64,000 nt of DNA from Clostridia bacterium. Its GTDB lineage: Bacteria; Bacillota; Clostridia; UMGS1810. The position numbers were made by a program, and so were the translations under genes. This document shows, in pieces, positions 1-7,854 of this stretch. The DNA is taken from assembly GCA_017436905.1 (NCBI GenBank), contig JAFSCF010000011.1:1-64000 (forward strand), in the 5' to 3' direction. Numbering within the stretch: the first letter of the stretch is position 1; each line of letters begins with the position of its first letter. The notes beneath the pieces are model-generated. The model was not told the DNA's origin and did no database searches. It saw only the letters and a program-made list of their open reading frames with translations.

Positions 1-1
1 A

Positions 2-94
2 GGTGATATCCAGAAATACGACGAACTTGATCCTTCAAGAATCTTTGTAAGAGTGTACAATGAGGTAGTAAGAGAGATTATCATCATAAAATAA
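2..94 (+). CDS. C-terminal fragment of an unrecognised protein
   Basis: An open frame enters from the left edge and ends at TAA 92-94, giving about 30 residues with the ending REIIIIK. A strong terminator follows about 30 bases later, which supports a real gene end. The fragment is too short to assign to a family and I do not recognise it. Confidence 0.55.
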   Translation, partial: GDIQKYDELDPSRIFVRVYNEVVREIIIIK

Positions 95-126
95 TTGATT
101 GCTTTGTAAATCATCTCCTGATAATA

Positions 127-159
127 AAAGGCAACACCTTTAAAGGTGTTGCCTTTTTG
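127..159 (+). terminator. Intrinsic terminator
   Basis: A perfect 15-bp inverted repeat (AAAGGCAACACCTTT and its complement) is followed by a short T run. It closes the gene entering from the left edge. Confidence 0.85.
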
Positions 160-177
160 CGTTAGCGCAAAGTATAT

Positions 178-584
178 TATGGCTACGAAGCCGCAATGGT
201 TTTAAGGGGTTCTTAGGGGCAGCGCCCCTGAGCGGTTTTAGGGGTCCGGGGGAATCCGAACCCCCGGGACTTTTGGTACTTTTGGTCACAAAAGTACATA
301 TAAAAATATATTTATAAAATATTTATTCTCCAAGGGGGATTCCCCCTTGGCAACCCCCTTGTCGACTAATTACAGAATTGGACAAATTATATGCTCATTG
401 CTTTTTGCCTTTAACCATCGCACGCAATAAAAACTCATTTTATGCGTGCTAAACCGATGCTTTATATGTTATAGGGAATTAATCGCATCGGTTTTGGAAT
501 CCAAAAAGCAATTTCACATTAATTTGTTTACCAATTCTTCCATAGGTCGACCTTAAAACCATAAACCACTATACCTTCGTAGAC
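178..584 (+). repeat. Interspersed structured repeat, copy A (full length)
   Basis: The full element starts with ATGGCTACGAAGCC and ends with an imperfect inverse of that sequence near 575-584. Its left half holds GC-rich hairpins: CTTAGGGG/CCCCTGAG, GTCCGGGGG/CCCCCGGGAC, GTACTTTTG/CAAAAGTAC and CCAAGGGGG/CCCCCTTGG. Its right half is a 191-bp core bounded by GTCGAC at 361-366 and 546-551. The core has terminal inverted arms and three inner stems: 398-407 with 502-511, 420-432 with 438-449, and 451-460 with 485-494. It carries no credible coding frame. Related copies lie at 4216, 10483, 13795, 17738, 23308 and 55722. It could be a MITE-like mobile element or a transcribed structured RNA. Confidence 0.85.
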
Positions 585-592
585 GTAATATC

Positions 593-621
593 TTGACTTT
601 AATTTTATGATGTGATATAAT
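593..621 (+). promoter_or_regulatory. Sigma-A promoter of small RNA 1
   Basis: TTGACT (593-598) and TATAAT (616-621) are separated by 17 bp. The predicted start near 628 falls on the first base of the RNA's closing stem. Confidence 0.85.
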
Positions 622-627
622 GCTTTT

Positions 628-778
628 GCCACACAACTGAATAAAAATATCCCGACGTGAGAGAATACTTTGGTAAAAGGTGTTTTCTCTCACTTTAATC
701 TCGCGTTGGGAATAAAGTTGTGTGGCCACAGAGAGGGATTGCGCTTTTTCGGTGCGTTCCTTTCGGACGCACTTTTTT
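628..778 (+). ncRNA. Structured small RNA, paralogue 1 (6S-like architecture, family unassigned)
   Basis: No coding frame lies between the promoter at 593-621 and the terminator at 752-778. The predicted RNA is a rod. Its closing stem is GCCACACAACT (628-638) with AGTTGTGTGGC (716-726). Then come an internal loop starting GAATA, a middle stem TCCCGACG/CGTTGGGA, a right-hand bulge containing TTTAATCT, and an apical stem GTGAGAGAA/TTCTCTCAC with loop TTGGTAAA. A linker and terminator follow. A second copy at 55479-55629 has the same length, loops and plan but different stem sequences. A long rod with a large internal loop resembles 6S RNA, but 151 nt is short for that family and I cannot confirm it. 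Confidence 0.8.
752..778 (+). terminator. Terminator of small RNA 1
   Basis: GTGCGTTCC pairs with GGACGCAC with one bulged base, followed by six T residues. The stem covaries with the terminator of the second RNA copy. Confidence 0.85.
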
Positions 779-845
779 AATTTGTGCGTATATTACATTC
801 GGTTGTCACATACTTATATCTACCTAAAGGGAACTAAGGAAACGG

Positions 846-876
846 AAAAACGGACGATTTTCATCGTCCGTTTTTT
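846..876 (-). terminator. Terminator of ispE (works in both directions)
   Basis: CGGACGAT/ATCGTCCG with a TTTC loop is flanked by A and T runs on both sides. On the minus strand it abuts the ispE stop codon. Confidence 0.85.
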
Positions 877-1715
877 CATACCATTTTTGCTTTAAAAGTA
901 TCTTTATATTTTTCTTTAAAATGCTTGTATGCATTATCAAACGCATCTGCATCTTCAAATATACCAAACACCGACGGCCCGCTGCCGCTCATCATAGCGC
1001 CGCTTGCACCAAGTGTAAGCATATCTGCTTTAATCTGCGCTATTTCGGGGTATTTTTCTAGTGCAACTGTTTCAAATACATTAGCCATAGTTGCGCACAG
1101 TTGAGCAACAGAGCCACTCTCAAGCGCATCTTTAACCTTGTCTACATCTACAGGATCAAAGCCGACCTCGTCAAGCCGCTTATATGCCCAGGGCGTAGAT
1201 ATGCCCACGGGCGGTTTGACAATTAAAACGTCTGTTTTAACATTGCTTTTAATTGGCGTTAAAACCTCGCCAATACCCTCGGCTACAGCCGTTGCGCCCA
1301 TTATACAAAACGGAACGTCAGCCCCAAGTGATGCGCCCAGGTCAAGCAACTGTTCTTCTGAAAGCGGATATCCGTAATGCTCGTTCATCGCTTTAAAAAC
1401 TGCCGCACCGTCTGCGCTTCCGCCGCCCAGCCCCGCCTCTGTCGGTACAATTTTTTCAATATGTATATGCACACCGTCGGCAATTCCCGTTTTTTCATAA
1501 AACATCTCTACTGCTCGGTATGCAATGTTTTTATTGTCCGTCGGTATCTGTAAATTGCTGCAAGACAGGCTTACACCACTTTTCCCAAAAGTCAGCGAGA
1601 TTTCGTCGCAAAGAGTTATCTCCTGCATTATCATCTTTACGCTGTGATAACCGTTCGGCAAGATTCCCTCCACGTTCAGCGCAAGGTTTATCTTGCAGTT
1701 GCCTTCAGTCATCAT
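876..1715 (-). CDS. ispE: 4-diphosphocytidyl-2-C-methyl-D-erythritol kinase
   Basis: This GHMP-family kinase phosphorylates CDP-methylerythritol in the MEP route to isoprenoid precursors. The N-terminus has the family signature (GNCKINLAL), the glycine-rich ATP loop AGLGGGSADGAA lies near residue 95, and a second motif SGSGPSVFGIF lies near residue 247. The length of about 279 residues is normal. I chose ATG 1715 because AGGTG sits 7 bases upstream; a GTG at 1724 is possible but overlaps that site. The start overlaps the end of the DivIVA-like gene by 11 bases, so the two are translationally coupled. Confidence 0.93.
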   Translation of the reverse strand: MMTEGNCKINLALNVEGILPNGYHSVKMIMQEITLCDEISLTFGKSGVSLSCSNLQIPTDNKNIAYRAVEMFYEKTGIADGVHIHIEKIVPTEAGLGGGSADGAAVFKAMNEHYGYPLSEEQLLDLGASLGADVPFCIMGATAVAEGIGEVLTPIKSNVKTDVLIVKPPVGISTPWAYKRLDEVGFDPVDVDKVKDALESGSVAQLCATMANVFETVALEKYPEIAQIKADMLTLGASGAMMSGSGPSVFGIFEDADAFDNAYKHFKEKYKDTFKAKMV

Positions 1716-2130
1716 GTGCCACACCTGAAAAATCAGTAAAATCAGCCACTACCGTCTTGTACTCTTCCATAACTTTAAGAGCATCTTTCTGCATAGCGGT
1801 AAGTGTTGCTTTGGCGTCTGCAATTTTAGCGGCAAGCACGTCGCAGTCTGCCTGAATTTTGGCTCTCTCTGCCTCTGCCTCGGTAACAGCAGCGTCCATA
1901 ATATCCTGCGCCTCTTTCTGCGCTTTTACAAGCGCATCGGCAACGCTTAAACGCTCAGCCTCGTAACCGTCAATCTTTTCTTCAAGTTCTGCAACCTTGG
2001 CGTTTAAGGTTTCTATCTCAGCATCTTTTGCCTTGATATCGTCCAGATATTTATTGGAAAGTTCCACTAAATATGCCTCAACCTCTTTAGATTTGTAGCC
2101 AAGGGCACCTTTTTTAAGTTTTGATTCCAT
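1705..2130 (-). CDS. DivIVA-domain coiled-coil protein
   Basis: The 141-residue protein begins with a DivIVA-type head (KGALGYKSKEVEAYLVEL), which in this family binds curved membrane at poles or septa. A long, charged Ala/Glu/Lys-rich coiled coil follows from about residue 25 to 125. It has no membrane segment. The ribosome site AAGGAG lies 9 bases before the ATG. It precedes ispE and overlaps it slightly. A role as a polar or septal scaffold is inferred from family membership; it is shorter than the 160-250 residues usual for division DivIVA and may be a paralogue. Confidence 0.8.
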   Translation of the reverse strand: MESKLKKGALGYKSKEVEAYLVELSNKYLDDIKAKDAEIETLNAKVAELEEKIDGYEAERLSVADALVKAQKEAQDIMDAAVTEAEAERAKIQADCDVLAAKIADAKATLTAMQKDALKVMEEYKTVVADFTDFSGVAHDD

Positions 2131-2178
2131 AATTTTATACTCCTTACACGCACACGAAAAAACGTGTGTAGTAAATGA

Positions 2179-4098
2179 TTAGTTATTTTCTCTTGTATAA
2201 TTGAGCAATCCGCCTGCTAAAAGCATATCTTTCTGTCTGTCAGACACGTTGATGATTGTGGGGATTTCTATATTTTTGGTTATGTTTTTAACTATAATCT
2301 TATTGCCCTCGCTAAGTTGCGTACGTACATTGTCGATTGCGAGTTCGTCCATCATATCAATGTTGTCGTAGTCAGCCTCGCTTTCAAGTACTAACGGCAA
2401 AATACCTGAGTTTATAAGGTTTGCCATATGAATACGAGCAAACGATTTAACAATAACCGCCTTGATACCTAAATACAAGGGTGCAAGTGCAGCGTGCTCA
2501 CGGCTTGAGCCCTGTCCGTAGTTTGAGCCGCCGATGATAAATCCGCCGCCGTTTTCTTTAGCACGTGCGGGGAATTCGGGGTCGCAGGGTGTTAAGCAGT
2601 ATTCTGAAAGGTAAGGCACGTTTGAACGGTATGGCAAAAGTTTTGCATTAGACGGCATAATGTGGTCTGTTGTGATGTTGTCCTCTACCTTGATAAGCGA
2701 TTTGCCTTTTAAATTTTCGGGCAGAGCCACGTTTACGGGGAACGGTTTAATGTTGGGTCCACGAACAACCTCAACGTCGTTGCCCTCAGGCGCAGGTTCT
2801 ACTACCATATTGTCGTTTATCATAAACTTTTCGGGCATATCGATAATGTTTGACATATCGAGTTCTCTTGGGTCTGTAAGCACGCCCTTGATTGCGCTGA
2901 TTGCGGCAACCTCCGGGCTTACAAGGTAAACCTGTGCAGAAACTGTACCGCTTCTGCCCTCAAAGTTACGGTTGAATGTTCTAAGTGAAATTGCGTCTGT
3001 TTTAGGTGACTGTCCCATACCTATACAAGGACCGCACGCAGACTCTAAAATTCTTGCACCGGCGGCAATCATATCGGCAAGAGCACCGTTTTGAGAGAGC
3101 ATATTAAGTACCTGTTTTGAGCCGGGGGCAATAACTAAACTTACGTCCTCGTGAACAGTTTTGCCTTTTAATATGCGTGCAACTTTCATCATATCCATAT
3201 AAGATGAGTTTGTGCACGAACCGATTGCAACCTGGTCAACTTTAATAGGACCGATGTTTTTGATAGTATCAACATTATCGGGCATATGGGGTTTTGCCGC
3301 CATAGGCTCAAGTGCTGAAAGGTCAATGGTAAGTTCTTCGTCATAAGTTGCGTCTGCATCGGGCAGGATTTCTGTGTAGTCTGCCTCTCTGCCCTGCGCT
3401 TTTAAGAATGCTCTGGTGGTTTCGTCACTGGGGAATACCGATGTGGTAGCACCAAGTTCAGCACCCATATTTGTGATTGTAGCACGTTCGGGAACGGTTA
3501 ATGACTTAACGCCCTCGCCAACGTATTCGATAACTTTGCCCACACCGCCTTTAACGCTTAAACGACGCAGAACTTCTAAGATAATATCCTTAGCAGCAAC
3601 CCAGGGGTTTAATTTGCCGATAAGGTTTACTTTAACAACTTTCGGCATTGTAAGGTAGTATGCACCGCCGCCCATGGCAACTGCAACGTCCATACCGCCT
3701 GCACCGATTGCCAGCATACCTATACCGCCGCCTGTTGGTGTGTGGCTGTCAGATCCGAGCAAGGTCATACCGGGTACACCGAATCTTTCTAAATGCACCT
3801 GATGGCAGATGCCGTTACCGGGACGTGAAAAGTGTATACCGTGCTTTTTAGTAACTGTTTGTATGTATTTGTGGTCATCGGCATTTTCAAAACCCGACTG
3901 CAGGGTGTTGTGGTCGATGTAAGCCACTGATTTTTTAGTTTTAACTCTTGGAATACCTATTGCCTCAAATTCAAGGTACGCCATAGTACCTGTGGAATCC
4001 TGAGTAAGGGTCTGGTCTATGCGGATAGAGATTTCCTCACCTGCGACCATTTCACCCGAAACAAGATGGTTTTTGATTATTTTCTGTGTAATATTCAA
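2179..4098 (-). CDS. acnA: Aconitate hydratase
   Basis: Aconitase interconverts citrate and isocitrate with a 4Fe-4S cluster. The substrate motif LLGSDSHTPTGGGIGMLA lies in the first third. The cluster cysteines are visible as GSCTNSS near residue 292 and SACGPCIGMG near 352-356. A C-terminal swivel domain begins around residue 480. The start is TTG at 4098, preceded by GGAGG (4107-4111) at 8-base spacing, giving 639 residues, normal for the clostridial short form. An upstream ATG at 4173 lies upstream of the promoter and cannot be used. With ICDH at 8642 it would form the oxidative branch that makes 2-oxoglutarate. Confidence 0.93.
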   Translation of the reverse strand: MNITQKIIKNHLVSGEMVAGEEISIRIDQTLTQDSTGTMAYLEFEAIGIPRVKTKKSVAYIDHNTLQSGFENADDHKYIQTVTKKHGIHFSRPGNGICHQVHLERFGVPGMTLLGSDSHTPTGGGIGMLAIGAGGMDVAVAMGGGAYYLTMPKVVKVNLIGKLNPWVAAKDIILEVLRRLSVKGGVGKVIEYVGEGVKSLTVPERATITNMGAELGATTSVFPSDETTRAFLKAQGREADYTEILPDADATYDEELTIDLSALEPMAAKPHMPDNVDTIKNIGPIKVDQVAIGSCTNSSYMDMMKVARILKGKTVHEDVSLVIAPGSKQVLNMLSQNGALADMIAAGARILESACGPCIGMGQSPKTDAISLRTFNRNFEGRSGTVSAQVYLVSPEVAAISAIKGVLTDPRELDMSNIIDMPEKFMINDNMVVEPAPEGNDVEVVRGPNIKPFPVNVALPENLKGKSLIKVEDNITTDHIMPSNAKLLPYRSNVPYLSEYCLTPCDPEFPARAKENGGGFIIGGSNYGQGSSREHAALAPLYLGIKAVIVKSFARIHMANLINSGILPLVLESEADYDNIDMMDELAIDNVRTQLSEGNKIIVKNITKNIEIPTIINVSDRQKDMLLAGGLLNYTRENN

Positions 4099-4131
4099 TT
4101 CTGTTTCCTCCAAACTACATTTGTTCATATT

Positions 4132-4160
4132 ATTATATAAAATATTATTATATTTGTCAA
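4132..4160 (-). promoter_or_regulatory. Promoter of the aconitase gene
   Basis: On the minus strand a consensus TTGACA (4155-4160) and TATAAT (4132-4137) are 17 bp apart. The predicted start near 4125 lies just upstream of the GGAGG and TTG start, which excludes the longer reading of the gene. Confidence 0.88.
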
Positions 4161-4215
4161 GAATTGCACGCAAAATACGGACGATATTGACGATATTATA
4201 GTTATGCCAATGTTG

Positions 4216-4604
4216 AGAGATATGGGGTTCTTAGGGGGAACCCCTAAGCGGTTTTAGGGGTCCGGAGCAATCCACCCCCGGGACTTTTGGTACTTTTAGT
4301 CATAAAAGTACATATAAAATGTTTTTTAATATTTCTCAAAGGGAGATTCTCCCTTTGAAACCCTCTTGTCGACTGATTACAGAATTGGACAAATTAAACG
4401 CTCGGCGTTCCTGCTCTTTCACCGCCGCACAAAACGGAAACTCATTCCTTGTTGTGCTAAAACGGCGCTATATTTGTAATAGGAAATATAACCGCGCCGT
4501 TTTACGGTTAAGCAGTCACGCTTTCGCTGTAATTTGTTCGCCAATTCTTCCATAGGTCGACCTTTAAAACCATAAACCACTGTGGCTTCATAGCCACAAA
4601 GTTG
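4216..4604 (+). repeat. Interspersed structured repeat, copy B (divergent sequence, same fold)
   Basis: The order of modules is the same as in copy A: GC-rich hairpins, then a GTCGAC-bounded core at 4368-4561. The inner stems differ in sequence but still pair. AAAACGGCGC (4459-4468) pairs with GCGCCGTTTT (4494-4503), where copy A has AAACCGATGC/GCATCGGTTT. CAAAGGGAGA/TCTCCCTTTG replaces CCAAGGGGG/CCCCCTTGG. GTACTTTTA/TAAAAGTAC replaces GTACTTTTG/CAAAAGTAC. This copy is the main evidence that the structure, not the sequence, is kept. Confidence 0.85.
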
Positions 4605-4647
4605 TGTTAACCGCTGAATTTTCAGCGGTTAAAATATTTTCAAAAGG

Positions 4648-4676
4648 TTGACAACACGGCTAAAATTTTATATACT
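4648..4676 (+). promoter_or_regulatory. Promoter of alaS
   Basis: TTGACA (4648-4653) and TATACT (4671-4676) have a 17-bp spacer. Transcription would start near 4683, so an ATG at 4682 cannot be the start codon. No T-box leader is present. Confidence 0.85.
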
Positions 4677-4726
4677 ATATAATGTATATTTGTGTGCAAA
4701 ATAATCCGAAAGGAATGAATTACTAT

Positions 4727-7372
4727 ATGGAAAAACTGGGACTTAACGAAATAAGAGAGAAATTCCTCTCTTTCTACGAAAGCAAAGGGCATCTTCGTTT
4801 GCCGAGTTTCCCCCTTATACCGAGGGACGACAAAAGCCTGCTGCTTATAAACGCAGGTATGGCACCATTAAAGCCATACTTTACAGGTAAAGAAACACCA
4901 CCCCGCAGTCGTGTTACCACCTGCCAGAAGTGTATCCGTACTCCCGATATTGACCGTGTTGGCAAAACCGCTCGTCACGGCACATATTTCGAGATGCTCG
5001 GCAACTTCTCATTCGGCGACTATTTCAAAACCGAGGCAACTGCATGGGCATGGGAATTTGCAACTGATGTACTTAAACTGCCTGTGGACAAACTGTGGGT
5101 TACTATTTACGAAGATGACGACGAAGCGTTTGACATCTGGACTAAAAACGTAGGCGTTTCGCCCGACCGCATTGTGCGTATGGGCAAAGATGATAACTTC
5201 TGGGAAATCGGCACAGGCCCCTGCGGTCCTTGTTCTGAACTTTACTTTGACCGTGGCCCTGAGGCGGGTTGCGGCTCACCCGATTGTAAAGTCGGTTGCG
5301 AGTGCGACAGATACGTTGAGTTCTGGAACCTTGTATTTACTCAGTTCGATAAAGACGAAGACGGCAACTACAATCGCCTTGCTCACCCAAATATCGACAC
5401 AGGTATGGGCCTGGAGCGTATTGCGTGCATTATGCAGGGTGTTAATAACCTCTTTGAGGTTGACACTGTTCGCAACATTATGGCTAAAATCAGCGAACTT
5501 GCAGGTGTTAAATACGGCGATAACGAAAAAACAGACGTATCACTCCGTGTTATAACCGACCATATCCGTTCAACCACATTTATGATTGCCGACGGCGTAC
5601 AGATAAGCAACGAGGGCAGAGGCTACGTTCTGCGCCGCCTCCTCCGTCATGCGGCACGTCACGGCAAACTGTTAGGATTAGAGGGGGCATTCCTCTACAA
5701 AGTTGTAGATACTGTTGCAAAAGAAAACCTCTCCGCTTATCCTGAGATTACCGAAAAAGCCGATTACATCAAAAAGATGATTGAAATAGAAGAAAAACGT
5801 TTTGCCGAAACCATTGGTGACGGACTTTCTATTTTAGAAAGTTACGTAGACGCTATGAAAGCAAACGGCAGTAAAACTCTCTCCGGCGCAGATGCGTTCA
5901 AACTTTACGATACTTACGGATTCCCGCTTGATTTAACTGTGGAAATCCTTTCCGAACAGGGATATTCAGTTGACGAGGACGAGTTTACCTCTTGCATGGC
6001 AGAGCAGAAAAAACGTGCCCGTGAAAACCGTGCCAACGGCGAGGGCGATGCTTGGAAAGACGACGAATTAAAAAGCGTATACGACGCTTGCCCGTGCGAG
6101 TTTGTCGGCTATGACGTTACCGAGTGTGATGCCAAAATATCTGCAATTATATTCGACAAAAAGTCACAGACATCCGCAACTGCAGAGGACGGCAACATTA
6201 CAGTTCTGCTTGACAAAACTCCATTCTATGGCGAGGGCGGCGGACAGTCAGGCGATAAAGGTATTATCAAAACATCAAACGGCACAGTTCGTATAGACGA
6301 CACCAAAAAGACTGCCGAGGGCGTTATGCTCCACGTTGGCGTTGTTACAGACGGAAGCATCTCAGTTGGCGATGTTGCAACGGCAACTGTAAACAAAGAC
6401 CTGCGTGCCGCAACCGAGAAAAACCACTCCGCAACACACCTTCTGCAGAAGGCTCTGCGTGAGGTTGTAGGTCAGCACGTTGAGCAGGCAGGCTCGTTTG
6501 TAAATGGCGAAAGACTGCGTTTTGACTTCTCTCACTACGAGGCTGTAACGGTTGAGCAGTTAAAAGAGGTTGAGCAGATTGTAAACCGTGAAATTTCTGC
6601 CGCACTTGACGTTACCTGCAATCAGATGCCCATTGACGAGGCTAAAAAACTCGGCGCAATGGCACTTTTCGGCGAAAAGTACGGCGATGTGGTACGTGTA
6701 GTTAAAATGGGCGATTTCAGTACAGAACTCTGCGGCGGTACACACGTTAAAAACACTGCTAATATCGGTTTGTTTAAAATCGTTTCCGAAACAGGCATTG
6801 CCGCAGGTGTTAGAAGAATTGAAGCCATCACCGGTATGAACATTCTTACAAAATTTAACGAAACCGAGGGCAACCTTGCAAATATCTGTGCCGCACTCAA
6901 GTGCGCTCCTGCAGATGCAGTTGCAAAGGTTGAGGCTAACCAGACAGAGATTAAAAACCTTGAAAAAGAACTCGCCGCACTTAAAGAAAAAATGGCAAGC
7001 GGCGGTCTTGACGATATTAAGAAAAACGCTGTTGAAATTGGCGGAGTAACTGTTCTTACAGGTGCATTTGCCGATGTTGACATAAACACAGCACGCAAAA
7101 TGGCAGACAATATCAAGTCTGAATTTGAGTGTGCCGTAACAGTATTTGCCGTATACACAGCCGACAAGGCTAACCTTATTGCCGCAGCAACAGATGCTGC
7201 CGTTAAAAAAGGTGTTCACTGCGGAAATATCGTTAAAGAAATCTCTGCTCACGTTGGCGGCAAGGGCGGCGGCAGACCCGACTCTGCCCAGGCAGGCGGC
7301 TCTGACCCCAAAGGCGTTGACGCAGCACTTAAAGCGGCGGCAGAGGTTATAGGTAAGCAGGTTAATGCGTAA
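4727..7372 (+). CDS. alaS: Alanyl-tRNA synthetase
   Basis: AlaS charges tRNA-Ala and clears mischarged Ser or Gly. The class II catalytic domain fills the N-terminus (GLNEIREKFLSFYESKGH, then FEMLGNFSFGDYFK). The editing domain shows HSATH near residue 566 and CGGTH near residue 668. The C-terminal DHHA1/C-Ala region ends with GGKGGGRPDSAQAGG near residue 844. I place the start at ATG 4727 (881 residues, standard) because the promoter lies at 4648-4676; ATG 4715 is a second option. AAAGGA lies at 4709-4714. The HIT-family gene follows 12 bases later, probably co-transcribed. Confidence 0.96.
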   Translation: MEKLGLNEIREKFLSFYESKGHLRLPSFPLIPRDDKSLLLINAGMAPLKPYFTGKETPPRSRVTTCQKCIRTPDIDRVGKTARHGTYFEMLGNFSFGDYFKTEATAWAWEFATDVLKLPVDKLWVTIYEDDDEAFDIWTKNVGVSPDRIVRMGKDDNFWEIGTGPCGPCSELYFDRGPEAGCGSPDCKVGCECDRYVEFWNLVFTQFDKDEDGNYNRLAHPNIDTGMGLERIACIMQGVNNLFEVDTVRNIMAKISELAGVKYGDNEKTDVSLRVITDHIRSTTFMIADGVQISNEGRGYVLRRLLRHAARHGKLLGLEGAFLYKVVDTVAKENLSAYPEITEKADYIKKMIEIEEKRFAETIGDGLSILESYVDAMKANGSKTLSGADAFKLYDTYGFPLDLTVEILSEQGYSVDEDEFTSCMAEQKKRARENRANGEGDAWKDDELKSVYDACPCEFVGYDVTECDAKISAIIFDKKSQTSATAEDGNITVLLDKTPFYGEGGGQSGDKGIIKTSNGTVRIDDTKKTAEGVMLHVGVVTDGSISVGDVATATVNKDLRAATEKNHSATHLLQKALREVVGQHVEQAGSFVNGERLRFDFSHYEAVTVEQLKEVEQIVNREISAALDVTCNQMPIDEAKKLGAMALFGEKYGDVVRVVKMGDFSTELCGGTHVKNTANIGLFKIVSETGIAAGVRRIEAITGMNILTKFNETEGNLANICAALKCAPADAVAKVEANQTEIKNLEKELAALKEKMASGGLDDIKKNAVEIGGVTVLTGAFADVDINTARKMADNIKSEFECAVTVFAVYTADKANLIAAATDAAVKKGVHCGNIVKEISAHVGGKGGGRPDSAQAGGSDPKGVDAALKAAAEVIGKQVNA

Positions 7373-7384
7373 GGAGAATTTATA

Positions 7385-7723
7385 ATGGATAACTGTATTT
7401 TTTGCAAAATCATAAACCGTGAAATCCCGTCCGATATCGTGTATGAGGACGACAAAATAATCGCTTTTAAAGACGTAAACCCCGTTGCACCTGTGCACGT
7501 GCTGATTATCCCGAAAGAGCACATCGCATCTGCCATGGATATTACAGAAGAAAACGCACCCGTTGTAGCGCACATCTTTAACACCGCCAAAAAAATTGCC
7601 GAGATTATGGGCATAGAAAAAAGCGGTTTCCGCATTGTAAACAACTGCGGCGAAAACGCAGGACAAACAGTTTTTCATATGCATTTTCATCTTATAGGCG
7701 GAAAGACACTTTTGTGGCCTTGA
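7385..7723 (+). CDS. HIT-family nucleotide hydrolase (HinT-like)
   Basis: The 112-residue protein has the HIT triad as FHMHFHLIGG near its end, the N-terminal CIFCKIINREIP typical of HinT proteins, and PVHVLIIPKEHI in the middle. HinT enzymes hydrolyse purine nucleoside phosphoramidates, including aminoacyl-adenylates released by tRNA synthetases, which fits its place directly behind alaS. A GGAG ribosome site lies at 7372-7375. It ends in GGKTLLWP, slightly different from the more common GGR.L.WPPG tail. Confidence 0.92.
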   Translation: MDNCIFCKIINREIPSDIVYEDDKIIAFKDVNPVAPVHVLIIPKEHIASAMDITEENAPVVAHIFNTAKKIAEIMGIEKSGFRIVNNCGENAGQTVFHMHFHLIGGKTLLWP

Positions 7724-7748
7724 TTTAATTAACAACTTTGCTGACAAA

Positions 7749-7798
7749 CCAATGATATTTTTCCACCTGAGTATATTTATGTGGAAAAATATCATTGG
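7749..7798. repeat. Conserved-loop hairpin, copy 1
   Basis: A perfect 18-bp stem, CCAATGATATTTTTCCAC (7749-7766) with its complement (7781-7798), encloses the 14-base loop CTGAGTATATTTAT. The same loop and a covarying stem recur at 48560-48616. It lies between the HIT gene and tatD. It lacks the T run of a normal terminator on the plus strand. Confidence 0.8.
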
Positions 7799-7854
7799 TC
7801 GTTTACGAATAGCATATTGACAGCATCAATCCTTATTTTAACAAGGAGAAACAA

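Noticed and set aside
628-778. Firm call of 6S RNA for the two small RNAs
   Set aside because: The rod shape and duplication fit, but the length is short and I cannot verify the conserved central bubble without a covariance search.
804-830. Similarity of TGTCACATACTTATATCT to the plus strand of small RNA 2
   Set aside because: The match is about 20 bases with gaps and lies outside small RNA 1; chance or a decayed fragment cannot be told apart.
3998-4173. Longer aconitase starting at ATG 4173
   Set aside because: A consensus promoter lies at 4132-4160, downstream of that ATG, and GGAGG with a TTG start at 4098 fits the family start.
4600-4727. T-box leader before alaS
   Set aside because: The promoter is only about 45 bases before the start codon, leaving no room for a T-box.
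6560-7795. Long open frame (over 400 codons) on the minus strand across alaS and the HIT gene
   Set aside because: It is antisense to two certain genes, its product is Cys/Phe/Asn-rich with no family features, and it has no ribosome site. It reflects the codon pattern of alaS.
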